Shown in pieces: positions 1 through 7,530 of a stretch of 13,339 nucleotides of DNA. This DNA comes from an uncultured Bacteroidaceae bacterium (lineage in GTDB: Bacteria > Bacteroidota > Bacteroidia > Bacteroidales > Bacteroidaceae), in NCBI GenBank assembly GCA_904502235.1, contig CAJGDP010000042.1, positions 1-13,339 on the forward strand, in the 5' to 3' direction. The position numbers were made by a program, and so were the translations under genes. The notes below the pieces were generated by a model, which had not been told where the DNA came from, did not search any database, and saw nothing but the letters and a program-made list of their open reading frames with translations. Positions within the stretch are counted from its first letter, which is position 1. Each line of letters starts with the position of its first letter.

Positions 1-1491
1 CCAGCAAACATCAAGGGTGCTATCATCCTCAACAAGTCTTTCAATGTACAGGATGCATTGCAGGGTCTCACAGAGGGTACTGCAATCGATATCGACCAGC
101 AGCTCACAGTTACATTGCCTGCAAGCAGCTTGTTTGCATTCGACGGTGTGAATGCCGACCCTGCACAGGTTCCTTTTGAGGTTGTTGACTACTCTCCAAA
201 GAAGGCCGAGGCTGTAGAGACTATCAAAATCAATTTCAACAGCGAGGCTGCAGGTGAGTTTGACCAGCATGCAATGGTTGCCATGAAGTTCAAGCAGGGC
301 AATAGTGTTGCAAGTAGCGTTTCAAACTATGTTGTCGAGGGTGCACAGCTCACTGTTACCTTGTCACAGAAGGTTTCAACCCCGGGCGAGTACAAACTGG
401 TTATCCCCGAGGGTCTTATCACACGCAAGAGCGATGGCCGCGCTTACTCAGGTGAGCTTGCAGTGACAATCACTGCTCCCGAGGCTATTGTAGTGAAGTC
501 GGTTTCTCCAAGCGAGGATGTTTACTCACTCAAGACTATTGAACTTACACTCAACAAAAAGGTTGTTGCCGTTGAGAATGCTACAGCAACAATTGAGTTG
601 AAAGATGCCGAGGGTGCTGTTGTTGCAACAGCTACTTGTGCAGTAGAGGGCAATGTCCTGACTTTGACACTTGACAACGAGATAACAACTCCGGGCGAGT
701 ATACAATCGTTATCCCCGAGGGTATTGTAGTGGGTGCTGCCATTGGCGACGCATTCAGCGCAGAGGTTGCAATCACTGTTGAGGAGTTCGATGTTTATGA
801 GCCACGCAACATTGGCAACAAGACACGTAACGACCGCAATGTTACAAAGGTGAGCGTTGTGAGCCCGGCGCATGGTGCTTCGGAGTACACATTGACTACC
901 GAGCAGCTGTCAATGGATTATGTGAACGTTGCAAGCATTGATGAGCCTGTTACATTCGTGGCAGAGCCGGGCGAGACACTTACAGCCTCTGTTGATGCTG
1001 CCGGTTCATGGGTACACTTCTATGTATTCATTGACAAGGAGGGTGACGGATTTACAGCCGGTATTGAGGAGGGCAGCAACTACGCTCCAACAGGTGACCT
1101 TGTAGCTTACTCATTCTACAACAATGACAGTGCAAGTGATGAACTCGGTTGGAACAGTGTTGGCCAGTCAATCAGCGGCAACAACCGCAATAAGCCTTCA
1201 ATCCCTGAATTTACAGCACCTGCCGAGCCCGGTATATACCGTCTCCGCTTCAAGCAGGACTGGTGTAGCATCGACCCACAGGGTGATGCCGATGGCAAGT
1301 TCGGTGATTTCAAGCAGAATGGCGGCGTAATTGTGGATGTTCTCCTTCAGGTTGGTAACCCAACCGGTATCGAACTCGTAAAGGGTGAGAGCGGTGTAAA
1401 GGCAATCTACGACATCACAGGTCGCAGGATTGAGAAAATTGCAGCTCCAGGCTTCTATATTGTAAATGGCAAAAAAGTTTTGGTGAAGTAA
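1..1491 (+). CDS. Secreted/surface Ig-like repeat protein with T9SS-like C-terminal tail (5' partial)
   Basis: The frame is open from base 1 without a convincing start, so the gene begins upstream; 496 residues are visible. Residue numbers here count from the first visible codon. Two related beta-rich modules lie at about 57-158 and 163-260; both hold a 'TPGEY..VIPEG' strand pair and look like bacterial Ig-like domains. A third beta-sandwich-like region (about 285-455) has 'FYVFIDKEGDGF' and 'GIYRLRFKQDW', reminiscent of GEVED-type domains, but this is a weak family call. The last 41 residues contain 'YDITGRRIEK' and end 'GFYIVNGKKVLVK', the short form of the type A sorting tail common on Bacteroidales exported proteins. 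Few cysteines and many Thr/Val/Glu fit an extracellular protein. The ligand or enzymatic role is unknown: no catalytic domain is visible and one could lie upstream. A terminator follows 26 bp after the stop. Confidence 0.85.
   Translation, partial: PANIKGAIILNKSFNVQDALQGLTEGTAIDIDQQLTVTLPASSLFAFDGVNADPAQVPFEVVDYSPKKAEAVETIKINFNSEAAGEFDQHAMVAMKFKQGNSVASSVSNYVVEGAQLTVTLSQKVSTPGEYKLVIPEGLITRKSDGRAYSGELAVTITAPEAIVVKSVSPSEDVYSLKTIELTLNKKVVAVENATATIELKDAEGAVVATATCAVEGNVLTLTLDNEITTPGEYTIVIPEGIVVGAAIGDAFSAEVAITVEEFDVYEPRNIGNKTRNDRNVTKVSVVSPAHGASEYTLTTEQLSMDYVNVASIDEPVTFVAEPGETLTASVDAAGSWVHFYVFIDKEGDGFTAGIEEGSNYAPTGDLVAYSFYNNDSASDELGWNSVGQSISGNNRNKPSIPEFTAPAEPGIYRLRFKQDWCSIDPQGDADGKFGDFKQNGGVIVDVLLQVGNPTGIELVKGESGVKAIYDITGRRIEKIAAPGFYIVNGKKVLVK
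169..780 (+). repeat. Tandem Ig-like module pair encoded in the surface protein
   Basis: Two modules of about 100 codons follow each other (bases 169-474 and 487-780). The strongest nucleotide identity is a 33-bp block at 382-414 and again at 691-723, matching at 29 of 33 positions, encoding 'PGEYKLVIPEG' and 'PGEYTIVIPEG'. Outside this block the modules share pattern more than sequence. They are diverged duplicated domains rather than a recent DNA repeat. Confidence 0.7.
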
Positions 1492-1517
1492 TTCAAAAAC
1501 TTTAGAGTAATAATGTT

Positions 1518-1552
1518 GGAGAACGTGCCAATCGGTACGTTCTCCTTTTATT
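1518..1552 (+). terminator. Rho-independent terminator after the surface protein gene
   Basis: A 12-bp stem with one G-U pair (GGAGAACGTGCC pairing with GGTACGTTCTCC) closes on an AATC tetraloop and is followed directly by TTTTATT. It begins 26 bp after the stop of the surface protein gene. The T-tract ends only 11 bp before the next start codon at 1564, so the acyltransferase gene has no room for its own promoter downstream of the hairpin. Confidence 0.88.
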
Positions 1553-1563
1553 AATGATCGATT

Positions 1564-2679
1564 ATGAATGAAAACAGACGTCTGCTGTCGCTTGATGTGC
1601 TGCGCGGTCTCGACCTTTTTCTGCTTGTGGCACTGCAGCCTGTGCTGCGTGTAGCACTTGTTGAACTCGACTGCGAGGCTCTCAACAGCACGCTTCTCTA
1701 TCAGCTCGACCACGCGCAGTGGGAAGGTATGCGTGTGTGGGATTTTGTGATGCCGTTGTTCCTGTTCATGTCGGGTGTTACAATGCCATATTCATTGCCC
1801 AAATACAAAACGCAGAACGGCAATCTAAAGGTATGGGCAAGGGTACTGAAACGCTTCCTGTTGCTGTTTGCCTTGGGAATGGTGGTGCAGGGTAATATCC
1901 TTTCGCTCGACGTGGATAGGGTATATCTCTACAGTAACACTCTGCAGGCAATAGCCGTGGGCTATCTGCTCACAGTGCCCCTAGTGCTGTATTTGAAACC
2001 CACACAACAGCTTGTGGCAATAGCGGTTCTGCTCGTTGTATATTCTGTTCCCATGCATCTGTGTGGTGACTGGACACCACAAGGTAATTTCGCTTGCGAG
2101 GTGGACAAGTTGATATTGGGACGTTTCCGCGACGGTTCGATGCTTGCCGCAGACGGTAGCGTGCAGTTTGCCGGATGGTACGACTATACATGGATATGGA
2201 GCAGTATTACATTCTGCTGTACTGTGGCTTTGGGCAGTTATGCCGGATATCTCACAAAAAACGGAAATTCCAACCGCCCGGCAACGGCTAAAAGACTTCT
2301 GCTTGTTGGTGTGGTGCTTGTTGTATCGGGATTGTTTGCCGGAATTGCACAGCCAATAATAAAACGTATATGGAGTGCAAGTATGGTGCTTTATAGTGCA
2401 GGCTGGTGCTATCTGTTGCTGGCACTGTTCTATTGGTGGATTGATGTCAAGGGGCATAATAAATGTTGGAATTGGTTGCTCTTTTATGGATGCAATGCAA
2501 TCACAGCATATCTAATTGGCGAAATGGTCAATTTCCGATGTGTGGCATCATCGTTGCTTTTTGGGTTGGAACAATATATGGGTAGCTGGTATGCTGTTCT
2601 GCTCACATGCTGCAACAGTGGCATTGTGTTCCTGATACTGTGGTTCATGCACAGGAACAAGTTGTTCCTTAAGGTATAA
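1564..2679 (+). CDS. DUF5009 / HGSNAT-like integral membrane acyltransferase
   Basis: A 371-residue protein with roughly ten hydrophobic segments (about 15-33, 58-78, 96-112, 127-145, 148-166, 210-230, 244-265, 273-293, 303-320, 342-362). The N-terminal 'RLLSLDVLRGLDLFLL' is the hallmark of the COG4299/DUF5009 family related to heparan-alpha-glucosaminide N-acetyltransferase. His50 in 'LDHAQWEGMRVWDFVMP' aligns by eye with the acetyl-accepting His of human HGSNAT ('HASWNGLTVADLVFP'). 'IIKRIWSASMVLYSAGW' (265-281) and 'YGCNAITAYLIGE' (308-320) also match the family pattern. The likely role is transfer of an acetyl group across the inner membrane to a sugar, possibly for glycan recycling or decoration; the substrate is not visible. 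The start at 1564 was chosen because the family motif follows within ten residues. The gene is bracketed by two terminator-like hairpins, which suggests a single-gene unit or read-through expression. Confidence 0.85.
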   Translation: MNENRRLLSLDVLRGLDLFLLVALQPVLRVALVELDCEALNSTLLYQLDHAQWEGMRVWDFVMPLFLFMSGVTMPYSLPKYKTQNGNLKVWARVLKRFLLLFALGMVVQGNILSLDVDRVYLYSNTLQAIAVGYLLTVPLVLYLKPTQQLVAIAVLLVVYSVPMHLCGDWTPQGNFACEVDKLILGRFRDGSMLAADGSVQFAGWYDYTWIWSSITFCCTVALGSYAGYLTKNGNSNRPATAKRLLLVGVVLVVSGLFAGIAQPIIKRIWSASMVLYSAGWCYLLLALFYWWIDVKGHNKCWNWLLFYGCNAITAYLIGEMVNFRCVASSLLFGLEQYMGSWYAVLLTCCNSGIVFLILWFMHRNKLFLKV

Positions 2680-2700
2680 TATCTCCCGAAAAATTCGTAT

Positions 2701-2734
2701 CTTCGCGCTGTAATTACAACGCGAAGATTTTTTT
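2701..2734 (+). terminator. Hairpin plus T-tract between the acyltransferase and ABC-F genes
   Basis: CTTCGCGCTGTAA and TTACAACGCGAAG form a near-perfect inverted repeat (one C/A mismatch; realistic loop AATT), followed by A and seven Ts. It lies 22 bp after the acyltransferase stop and looks like that gene's terminator. The T-tract ends 2 bp before the ABC-F ATG at 2737. A near-match to the Bacteroidetes -7 box, TATCTTCG (consensus TAnnTTTG), overlaps its left arm at 2698-2705 without a clear -33 element. If that box is used, the ABC-F transcript would start inside the hairpin and have a leader of only about 25 nt. Confidence 0.75.
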
Positions 2735-2736
2735 AT

Positions 2737-4371
2737 ATGGTATCTGTTGACGGATTGACTGTTGAGTTTGGTGGAACAACGCTGTTCAGCGATGTTTCTT
2801 TTGTGATTAACGAGAAGGACCGTATTGCCCTTATGGGTAAGAACGGTGCAGGCAAGAGTACATTGCTCAAGATTCTTGCAGGTGTGCGTACAGCCACACG
2901 TGGTGTGGTGTCTGCCCCCAAGGATACAGTAATTGCCTATCTGCCTCAGCATCTTATGACCGAGGATGGTCGCACGGTGTTCGAAGAAGCTTCTCAGGCA
3001 TTCGCCCATCTCTATGAGATGGAGGCAGAACTCGACCGCCTTAACAACGAACTTGCTACACGAACCGACTACGAGAGCGATGAGTATATGTCGCTCATAG
3101 AGGAGGTGGCTACAAAGAGCGAGAAGTTTTATGCCATAGATATGACTCACTTCGAAGAGGATGTGGAAAAGACTCTTCTGGGTCTGGGTTTTGAGCGTAA
3201 GGATTTCAACCGTCAGACAAGTGAATTCAGCGGTGGTTGGCGCATGCGTATCGAGCTTGCCAAGATGTTGCTCCGTAACCCCGATGTGCTGTTGCTCGAC
3301 GAGCCAACAAACCACCTTGATATTGAGTCTATCGGATGGCTTGAGGAGTTCCTTATAAATAATGGCAAGGCTGTTGTCGTAATCAGCCACGACCGTAAGT
3401 TCGTCGACAATATCACCACCCGTACCATTGAAGTTACTATGGGTCGCATATACGACTACAAGGTAAACTATTCGCAATACCTTGTTCTGCGTGCCGAGCG
3501 TCGTCAGCAACAGCAGAAGCAGTACGAGGAGCAGCAGAAGATGATTCAGGAAACAAAGGACTTTATTGAGCGTTTCAAGGGTACTTATTCAAAGACATTG
3601 CAGGTGCAGAGTCGTGTGAAGATGCTCGAGAAATTGGAGATAATAGAAGTAGATGAGGAAGATACATCTGCTCTTAGACTGAAATTCCCGCCATCGCCCC
3701 GTTCGGGACAGTATCCTGTGATTATGGACGGCGTTGGTAAGGCTTTCGATGGAAAACAAATCTTTTCGGGTGCTTCGCTCACCATTGAGCGTGGCGACAA
3801 GGTTGCCTTTGTGGGTCGTAACGGCGAGGGTAAGTCAACTCTCGTAAAATGTATCATGAAGGAACTTGAGCACGAAGGCTCTTTGCAATTGGGACATAAC
3901 GTGCAGATAGGATATTTTGCGCAGAACCAGGCATCGTTGCTCGACGAGGAACTTACTGTTTTCCAGACCATAGACGATGTAGCAAAGGGTGAGATACGTA
4001 ACAAGATTCGCGACCTGCTTGGTGCATTCATGTTCGGTGGCGAGGCAAGTTCAAAGAAAGTAAAAGTACTTTCGGGTGGTGAGCGCACACGCTTGGCGTT
4101 GATGAAACTGTTGCTTGAACCTGTGAACCTGCTTATTCTCGATGAGCCTACAAACCACCTCGACCTAAAGACGAAGGATATCCTGAAACAGGCTCTTATG
4201 GATTTTGACGGTACACTCATTTGCGTGAGCCACGACCGCGATTTCCTCGACGGGCTTGCAACAAAGGTCTATGAGTTCGGTCATGGCAAGGTGCGTGAGC
4301 ACCTGTGCGGTGTATACGAGTTCCTTGCTAACAAGAAGATGGAGGAACTTCAGGAACTTGAACGTAAGTAA
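2737..4371 (+). CDS. ABC-F family ATPase (tandem ATP-binding cassettes)
   Basis: A 544-residue soluble protein with two nucleotide-binding domains and no membrane segments. NBD1 has Walker A 'GKNGAGKST' (34-42), signature 'FSGGW' (164-168), Walker B 'VLLLDEP' (184-190) and H-loop 'SHD' (217-219). NBD2 has 'GRNGEGKS' (360-367), 'LSGGE' (445-449), 'LLILDEP' (465-471) and 'SHD' (498-500). 'DEPTNHLD' occurs in both domains, as is typical of ABC-F proteins. The Gln/Glu/Arg-rich coil at about 250-305 between the domains is the P-site tRNA interaction motif, which reaches the ribosome in this family. The catalytic glutamates are intact. No large C-terminal extension is present. Family members act as translation factors or antibiotic-resistance ribosome protectors; length and context favour a housekeeping type, but sequence alone cannot exclude protection. 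The gene overlaps the next one by one base. Confidence 0.95.
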   Translation: MVSVDGLTVEFGGTTLFSDVSFVINEKDRIALMGKNGAGKSTLLKILAGVRTATRGVVSAPKDTVIAYLPQHLMTEDGRTVFEEASQAFAHLYEMEAELDRLNNELATRTDYESDEYMSLIEEVATKSEKFYAIDMTHFEEDVEKTLLGLGFERKDFNRQTSEFSGGWRMRIELAKMLLRNPDVLLLDEPTNHLDIESIGWLEEFLINNGKAVVVISHDRKFVDNITTRTIEVTMGRIYDYKVNYSQYLVLRAERRQQQQKQYEEQQKMIQETKDFIERFKGTYSKTLQVQSRVKMLEKLEIIEVDEEDTSALRLKFPPSPRSGQYPVIMDGVGKAFDGKQIFSGASLTIERGDKVAFVGRNGEGKSTLVKCIMKELEHEGSLQLGHNVQIGYFAQNQASLLDEELTVFQTIDDVAKGEIRNKIRDLLGAFMFGGEASSKKVKVLSGGERTRLALMKLLLEPVNLLILDEPTNHLDLKTKDILKQALMDFDGTLICVSHDRDFLDGLATKVYEFGHGKVREHLCGVYEFLANKKMEELQELERK

Positions 4372-5321
4372 TGTATATGGAAAAATATATCCCTTCTTCG
4401 CTGCGATACGATGATTACGCTTTCTATTCCCGTTGCGGAAACAGTGGCGTGTTGTTGCCCAAGGTAAGTCTTGGCTTCTGGCAGAACTTCGGTGCCGATG
4501 CTTCGTACGATAACTGTCGTGCAATCACTCGCCTGGCTTTTGACAACGGCATAACGCATTTCGACCTTGCCAACAACTACGGACCGCCTCCAGGCTTTGC
4601 CGAGGAGATGGTTGGGCGCATGCTAAAGGATGATTTTGCATCGCATCGCGATGAACTGCTCATAGCAACCAAAGCGGGTTACGATATGTGGGCAGGGCCT
4701 TATGGCAGCTGGGGTTCGCGCAAGCATCTTATGGCGAGTGTAAACCAGAGCCTGCGTCGCTTGGGGCTTGATTATGTCGATATATTCTATATTCACAGAT
4801 ACGACCCCGTAACACCGCTCGACGAAACCTTGCAGACGCTTGTGGATATTGTGCGTGCCGGAAAGGCATTGTATATAGGTATTTCGCGTTGGCCGCTCGA
4901 TGCGTTGAAATATGCCAATGAATTCCTGCGTTCGCAAGGCGTTCCTCCACTTATTTTTCAGGGACGTTTGAACATGCTCGACAGAGCAGTGCAAGAGGAG
5001 GGAATTCTTGATTATTGCAGTGATAATGGCATAGGCTTTATCTCCTTTTCGCCATTGGCACAAGGAGTGCTCACAGCACGATATCTTAACGGCATTCCCG
5101 AAGGCTCGCGCATGTCGCGCGCCGGCTCATTGAAACCGGAAATGCTTACCCCCGAACTTATCGAGCATCTTAACACTCTTAATGCCATTGCCACCGAGCG
5201 CGGCGAATCGCTTGCCACAATGGCACTCAAATGGATTCTGGAACAGAAGGGAGTAACATCGGTGCTTGTGGGAGCACGCAACCCCGAACAGCTCAAAGAA
5301 TCGTTGAAATGTTGCAAATAA
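4371..5321 (+). CDS. Aldo/keto reductase, YghZ (L-glyceraldehyde 3-phosphate reductase)-like
   Basis: A 316-residue NADPH-dependent oxidoreductase of the aldo/keto reductase (TIM-barrel) superfamily. The catalytic tetrad is visible: Asp65 and Tyr70 in 'FDLANNYG', Lys101 in 'LLIATKAGYDMW' and His142 in 'FYIHRYD'. 'NNYGPPPGFAEE' (68-79) and 'GPYGSWGSRKHL' (109-120) are characteristic of the YghZ/Kv-beta-like branch (AKR14). C-terminal 'SVLVGARNPEQLKESL' contains the cofactor-phosphate binding pattern. The likely role is detoxifying reduction of small aldehydes or methylglyoxal-like compounds in the cytoplasm; the physiological substrate is not determined. The ATG at 4371 shares its A with the ABC-F stop (TAATG), which implies translational coupling. 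A second Met at 4377 is a possible alternative start. The gene ends against the bidirectional hairpin at 5322. Confidence 0.93.
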   Translation: MYMEKYIPSSLRYDDYAFYSRCGNSGVLLPKVSLGFWQNFGADASYDNCRAITRLAFDNGITHFDLANNYGPPPGFAEEMVGRMLKDDFASHRDELLIATKAGYDMWAGPYGSWGSRKHLMASVNQSLRRLGLDYVDIFYIHRYDPVTPLDETLQTLVDIVRAGKALYIGISRWPLDALKYANEFLRSQGVPPLIFQGRLNMLDRAVQEEGILDYCSDNGIGFISFSPLAQGVLTARYLNGIPEGSRMSRAGSLKPEMLTPELIEHLNTLNAIATERGESLATMALKWILEQKGVTSVLVGARNPEQLKESLKCCK

Positions 5322-5358
5322 AAAGTTTGAGGCTTGGCATCGCCAAGCCTCAAACTTT
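5322..5358. terminator. Perfect 17-bp bidirectional terminator between convergent genes
   Basis: AAAGTTTGAGGCTTGGC and its exact reverse complement flank an ATC loop. The hairpin begins one base after the reductase stop and abuts the peptidase stop (CTA at 5359) with no gap, so it fills the whole intergenic space. Read on the - strand, the stem is followed by a CTTTTTATTT-type tail, a good U-tract. On the + strand the only T-run is inside the stem (CTTTCTATC), so termination is probably stronger for the peptidase transcript. Confidence 0.9.
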
Positions 5359-7497
5359 CTATCGGATTATATTCATCTCGTCGATGAGGCGTTTGCAGTT
5401 ACCGAATTTGTCGATAATGAACAGTACGTAGCGGATATCGACGTTGATGCAACGCTGTAGGTTGTCGTCGAAGTTGATGTCGCCGCTGAGTGATTCCCAG
5501 TTACCGTCGAATGCCAAGCCGATGAGCTCGCCGCGTGAGTTCAGCACGCCACTACCGCTGTTACCGCCGGTGATGTCGTTGGTTGTGAGGAATGCTACGG
5601 GCATCTCGCCGTTGGGGAGTGCGTATTCGCCAAAGTCCTTAGTCTCGTAAAGTTCTTTTAGACGTGCGGGAACAATGAATTCGCTGCTCTCGGGGTTCTC
5701 CTTTTCCATTACACCCTTGAGTGTTGTGTAGTGGTTGAAGGTTACACCGTCCTTGGGGCTGTATGCCTTTACGTTACCGTAGGTCATACGCATTGTGAAG
5801 TTTGCATCGGGAGCCATTGGCGCGCCGTTTGCCATCTCCATCAAGCCTTTGAGATATGTCTTGTGCAATGGGTTGATTCTCTTCTCGAATTCACGGCTCT
5901 TTGCCATAATCTCCTGATATGATGTGAACACTGCGTAACGCAATTTGTATGCAGGGTCTGCCTCGTATGCTTTGATTGATGGTTTCTTCATGAACTTGTC
6001 GAAGTTCTTCTTGCTTGCAAGGATTGACTTCTCGTATACCATGTCGAGGTATTTGCCAAGGTCGCCTTTGTATTTTGCATAAATCTCGTTGAGGTATGCA
6101 GGACGCTCGTTTTCCTGTGTCAGCTCAAAGTAGAGTGGCAATACCTCTTTTGCTATGCGGAGATCGATTGCGTGGTTGTAGTCGCGGTTGTGCAACCAGT
6201 TGTATATTGAGTTCATGTTGTCGTTTATGGTCAAAGGCTCGCCCAATACGCCCTTGCTGTCATAAAGGTTACGCTGTATGAACTCTACATTGCTGATAAG
6301 CTCTGTGATGACTGTTGCAAGGTATGCTGTACGGTTCATATCTTCTACGCAAGCATTGATGTCTGCAACAATGTTCTCGTATCCCTTGTTGCCGATCTGC
6401 TTTGCCCATGCCTGGAAAGCTGCCTCTTCGGCAAGCTTTGTCTCAACAACCTTGTTGTCGACGATAGCCTTGTTCATACCTATCGAGTTCTTCCAATAGT
6501 TGCTTATGCGTGCCTGCTTGTTGGCATACTTGATTGCGATATCCTCGCTCTTTGCCATCTCCTCGCGGATAATCTTCAATGTTACGTCGCGCATTGCAAT
6601 GCGTGGCTCGTTCTCCTGATACATTCTCTGTTTTACCTCATCGCCTGTAAGGTAGCGTGATGTGCTGCCGGGGAAGCCCATGATCATTGCGAAATCGCCA
6701 TATTCAAAGCCTTTCAACGAAATGTTAAGGTGTTTTGGTGTGCTGAGCGGAGTGTTGTCCTTGCTGTATGCGGCAGGGTTACCGTTCTTGTCGCCATAGA
6801 TACGGAATACCGAGAAGTCGCCAGTGTGGCGTGGCCACATCCAGTTGTCGGTTTCACCACCGAACTTACCTATTGAGTTGGGAGGTGTTGCAACAAGACG
6901 CACGTCGGTGTATTTCTTGTAATATACAAGATAGTATTTGTTACCCTCGAAGTATGGGAGCAACTGTGGGTACATGTACTCCTTGCCCACAAGGTTGTCT
7001 GCCTCGAACAGCTCTTTTGCAATTGCTTCGAGTGCACCACGTTGGAACGATGCCTCTTCGCTCAGGCGGCCGTCGGCAACACGTGCATTGATTTCGTCGG
7101 TAACATCCTTAATCTCTTCAACAAAGGTGAATGCTATGCCGTTGCATGGCAATTCCTCCTCGTAGCTCTGGCTCCAGAAACCGTTGTGCAGATAGTTGTG
7201 CTCAACTGTGCTCAACTGCTGGATAAAGCTGAAACCGCAGTGGTGGTTTGTGATTACAAGACCGTTCGGAGAGATTACCTCGCCTGTGCAACCGCCACCA
7301 AAGATACCTATGGCATCCTTAAGAGATGGCTTGCCGGGAGTGTAGATTTCGTCAACCGATATTTCAAGACCCTGCTTGCGCATCTGGTCCTCGAGATTCT
7401 GCTGGCGCATTAGCTGCAACAGCCACATACCCTTGTCAGCCTTAAGCTGTGGGGTAGCAAGTACTGCCATTAGCAGCACGATAAATAGTTTCTTCAT
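5359..7497 (-). CDS. S46 family dipeptidyl-peptidase (DPP7-like), exported
   Basis: A 712-residue serine exopeptidase, the same length as Porphyromonas gingivalis DPP7. A signal peptide (about 1-20, 'MKKLFIVLLMAVLATPQLKA') directs it to the periplasm. The chymotrypsin-like triad is visible: His86 in 'TNHHCGF', Asp227 in 'RHTGDFSVF' and Ser647 in 'TGGNSGSGV'. Between them lies the helical domain that closes over the peptide N-terminus. Gly665 in 'AFDGNWES' stands where DPP11 (Asp/Glu-specific) carries Arg, so preference for hydrophobic P1 residues (DPP7 type) is inferred. The product would release dipeptides from oligopeptides for uptake, supporting amino-acid use. It lies 33 bp downstream of plsC on the same strand with no -7 box in the gap, so it may be cotranscribed. 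The transcript ends at the hairpin at 5322-5358. The DPP7 versus DPP11 assignment is inference. Confidence 0.96.
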   Translation of the reverse strand: MKKLFIVLLMAVLATPQLKADKGMWLLQLMRQQNLEDQMRKQGLEISVDEIYTPGKPSLKDAIGIFGGGCTGEVISPNGLVITNHHCGFSFIQQLSTVEHNYLHNGFWSQSYEEELPCNGIAFTFVEEIKDVTDEINARVADGRLSEEASFQRGALEAIAKELFEADNLVGKEYMYPQLLPYFEGNKYYLVYYKKYTDVRLVATPPNSIGKFGGETDNWMWPRHTGDFSVFRIYGDKNGNPAAYSKDNTPLSTPKHLNISLKGFEYGDFAMIMGFPGSTSRYLTGDEVKQRMYQENEPRIAMRDVTLKIIREEMAKSEDIAIKYANKQARISNYWKNSIGMNKAIVDNKVVETKLAEEAAFQAWAKQIGNKGYENIVADINACVEDMNRTAYLATVITELISNVEFIQRNLYDSKGVLGEPLTINDNMNSIYNWLHNRDYNHAIDLRIAKEVLPLYFELTQENERPAYLNEIYAKYKGDLGKYLDMVYEKSILASKKNFDKFMKKPSIKAYEADPAYKLRYAVFTSYQEIMAKSREFEKRINPLHKTYLKGLMEMANGAPMAPDANFTMRMTYGNVKAYSPKDGVTFNHYTTLKGVMEKENPESSEFIVPARLKELYETKDFGEYALPNGEMPVAFLTTNDITGGNSGSGVLNSRGELIGLAFDGNWESLSGDINFDDNLQRCINVDIRYVLFIIDKFGNCKRLIDEMNIIR

Positions 7498-7530
7498 AGA
7501 TAAAATATTTTGTTTGTATTAATCTTTGGT

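Noticed and set aside
2548..3510. 320-codon open frame on the - strand opposite the acyltransferase end and ABC-F gene
   Set aside because: It lies antisense to clear ABC-F motifs, is rich in Cys/His/Thr without any recognisable domain, and crosses a terminator. It is a codon-bias shadow.
3585..4220. 211-codon - strand frame opposite ABC-F NBD2
   Set aside because: Ser/Arg/Phe-rich shadow composition, no motif, fully inside a confident gene.
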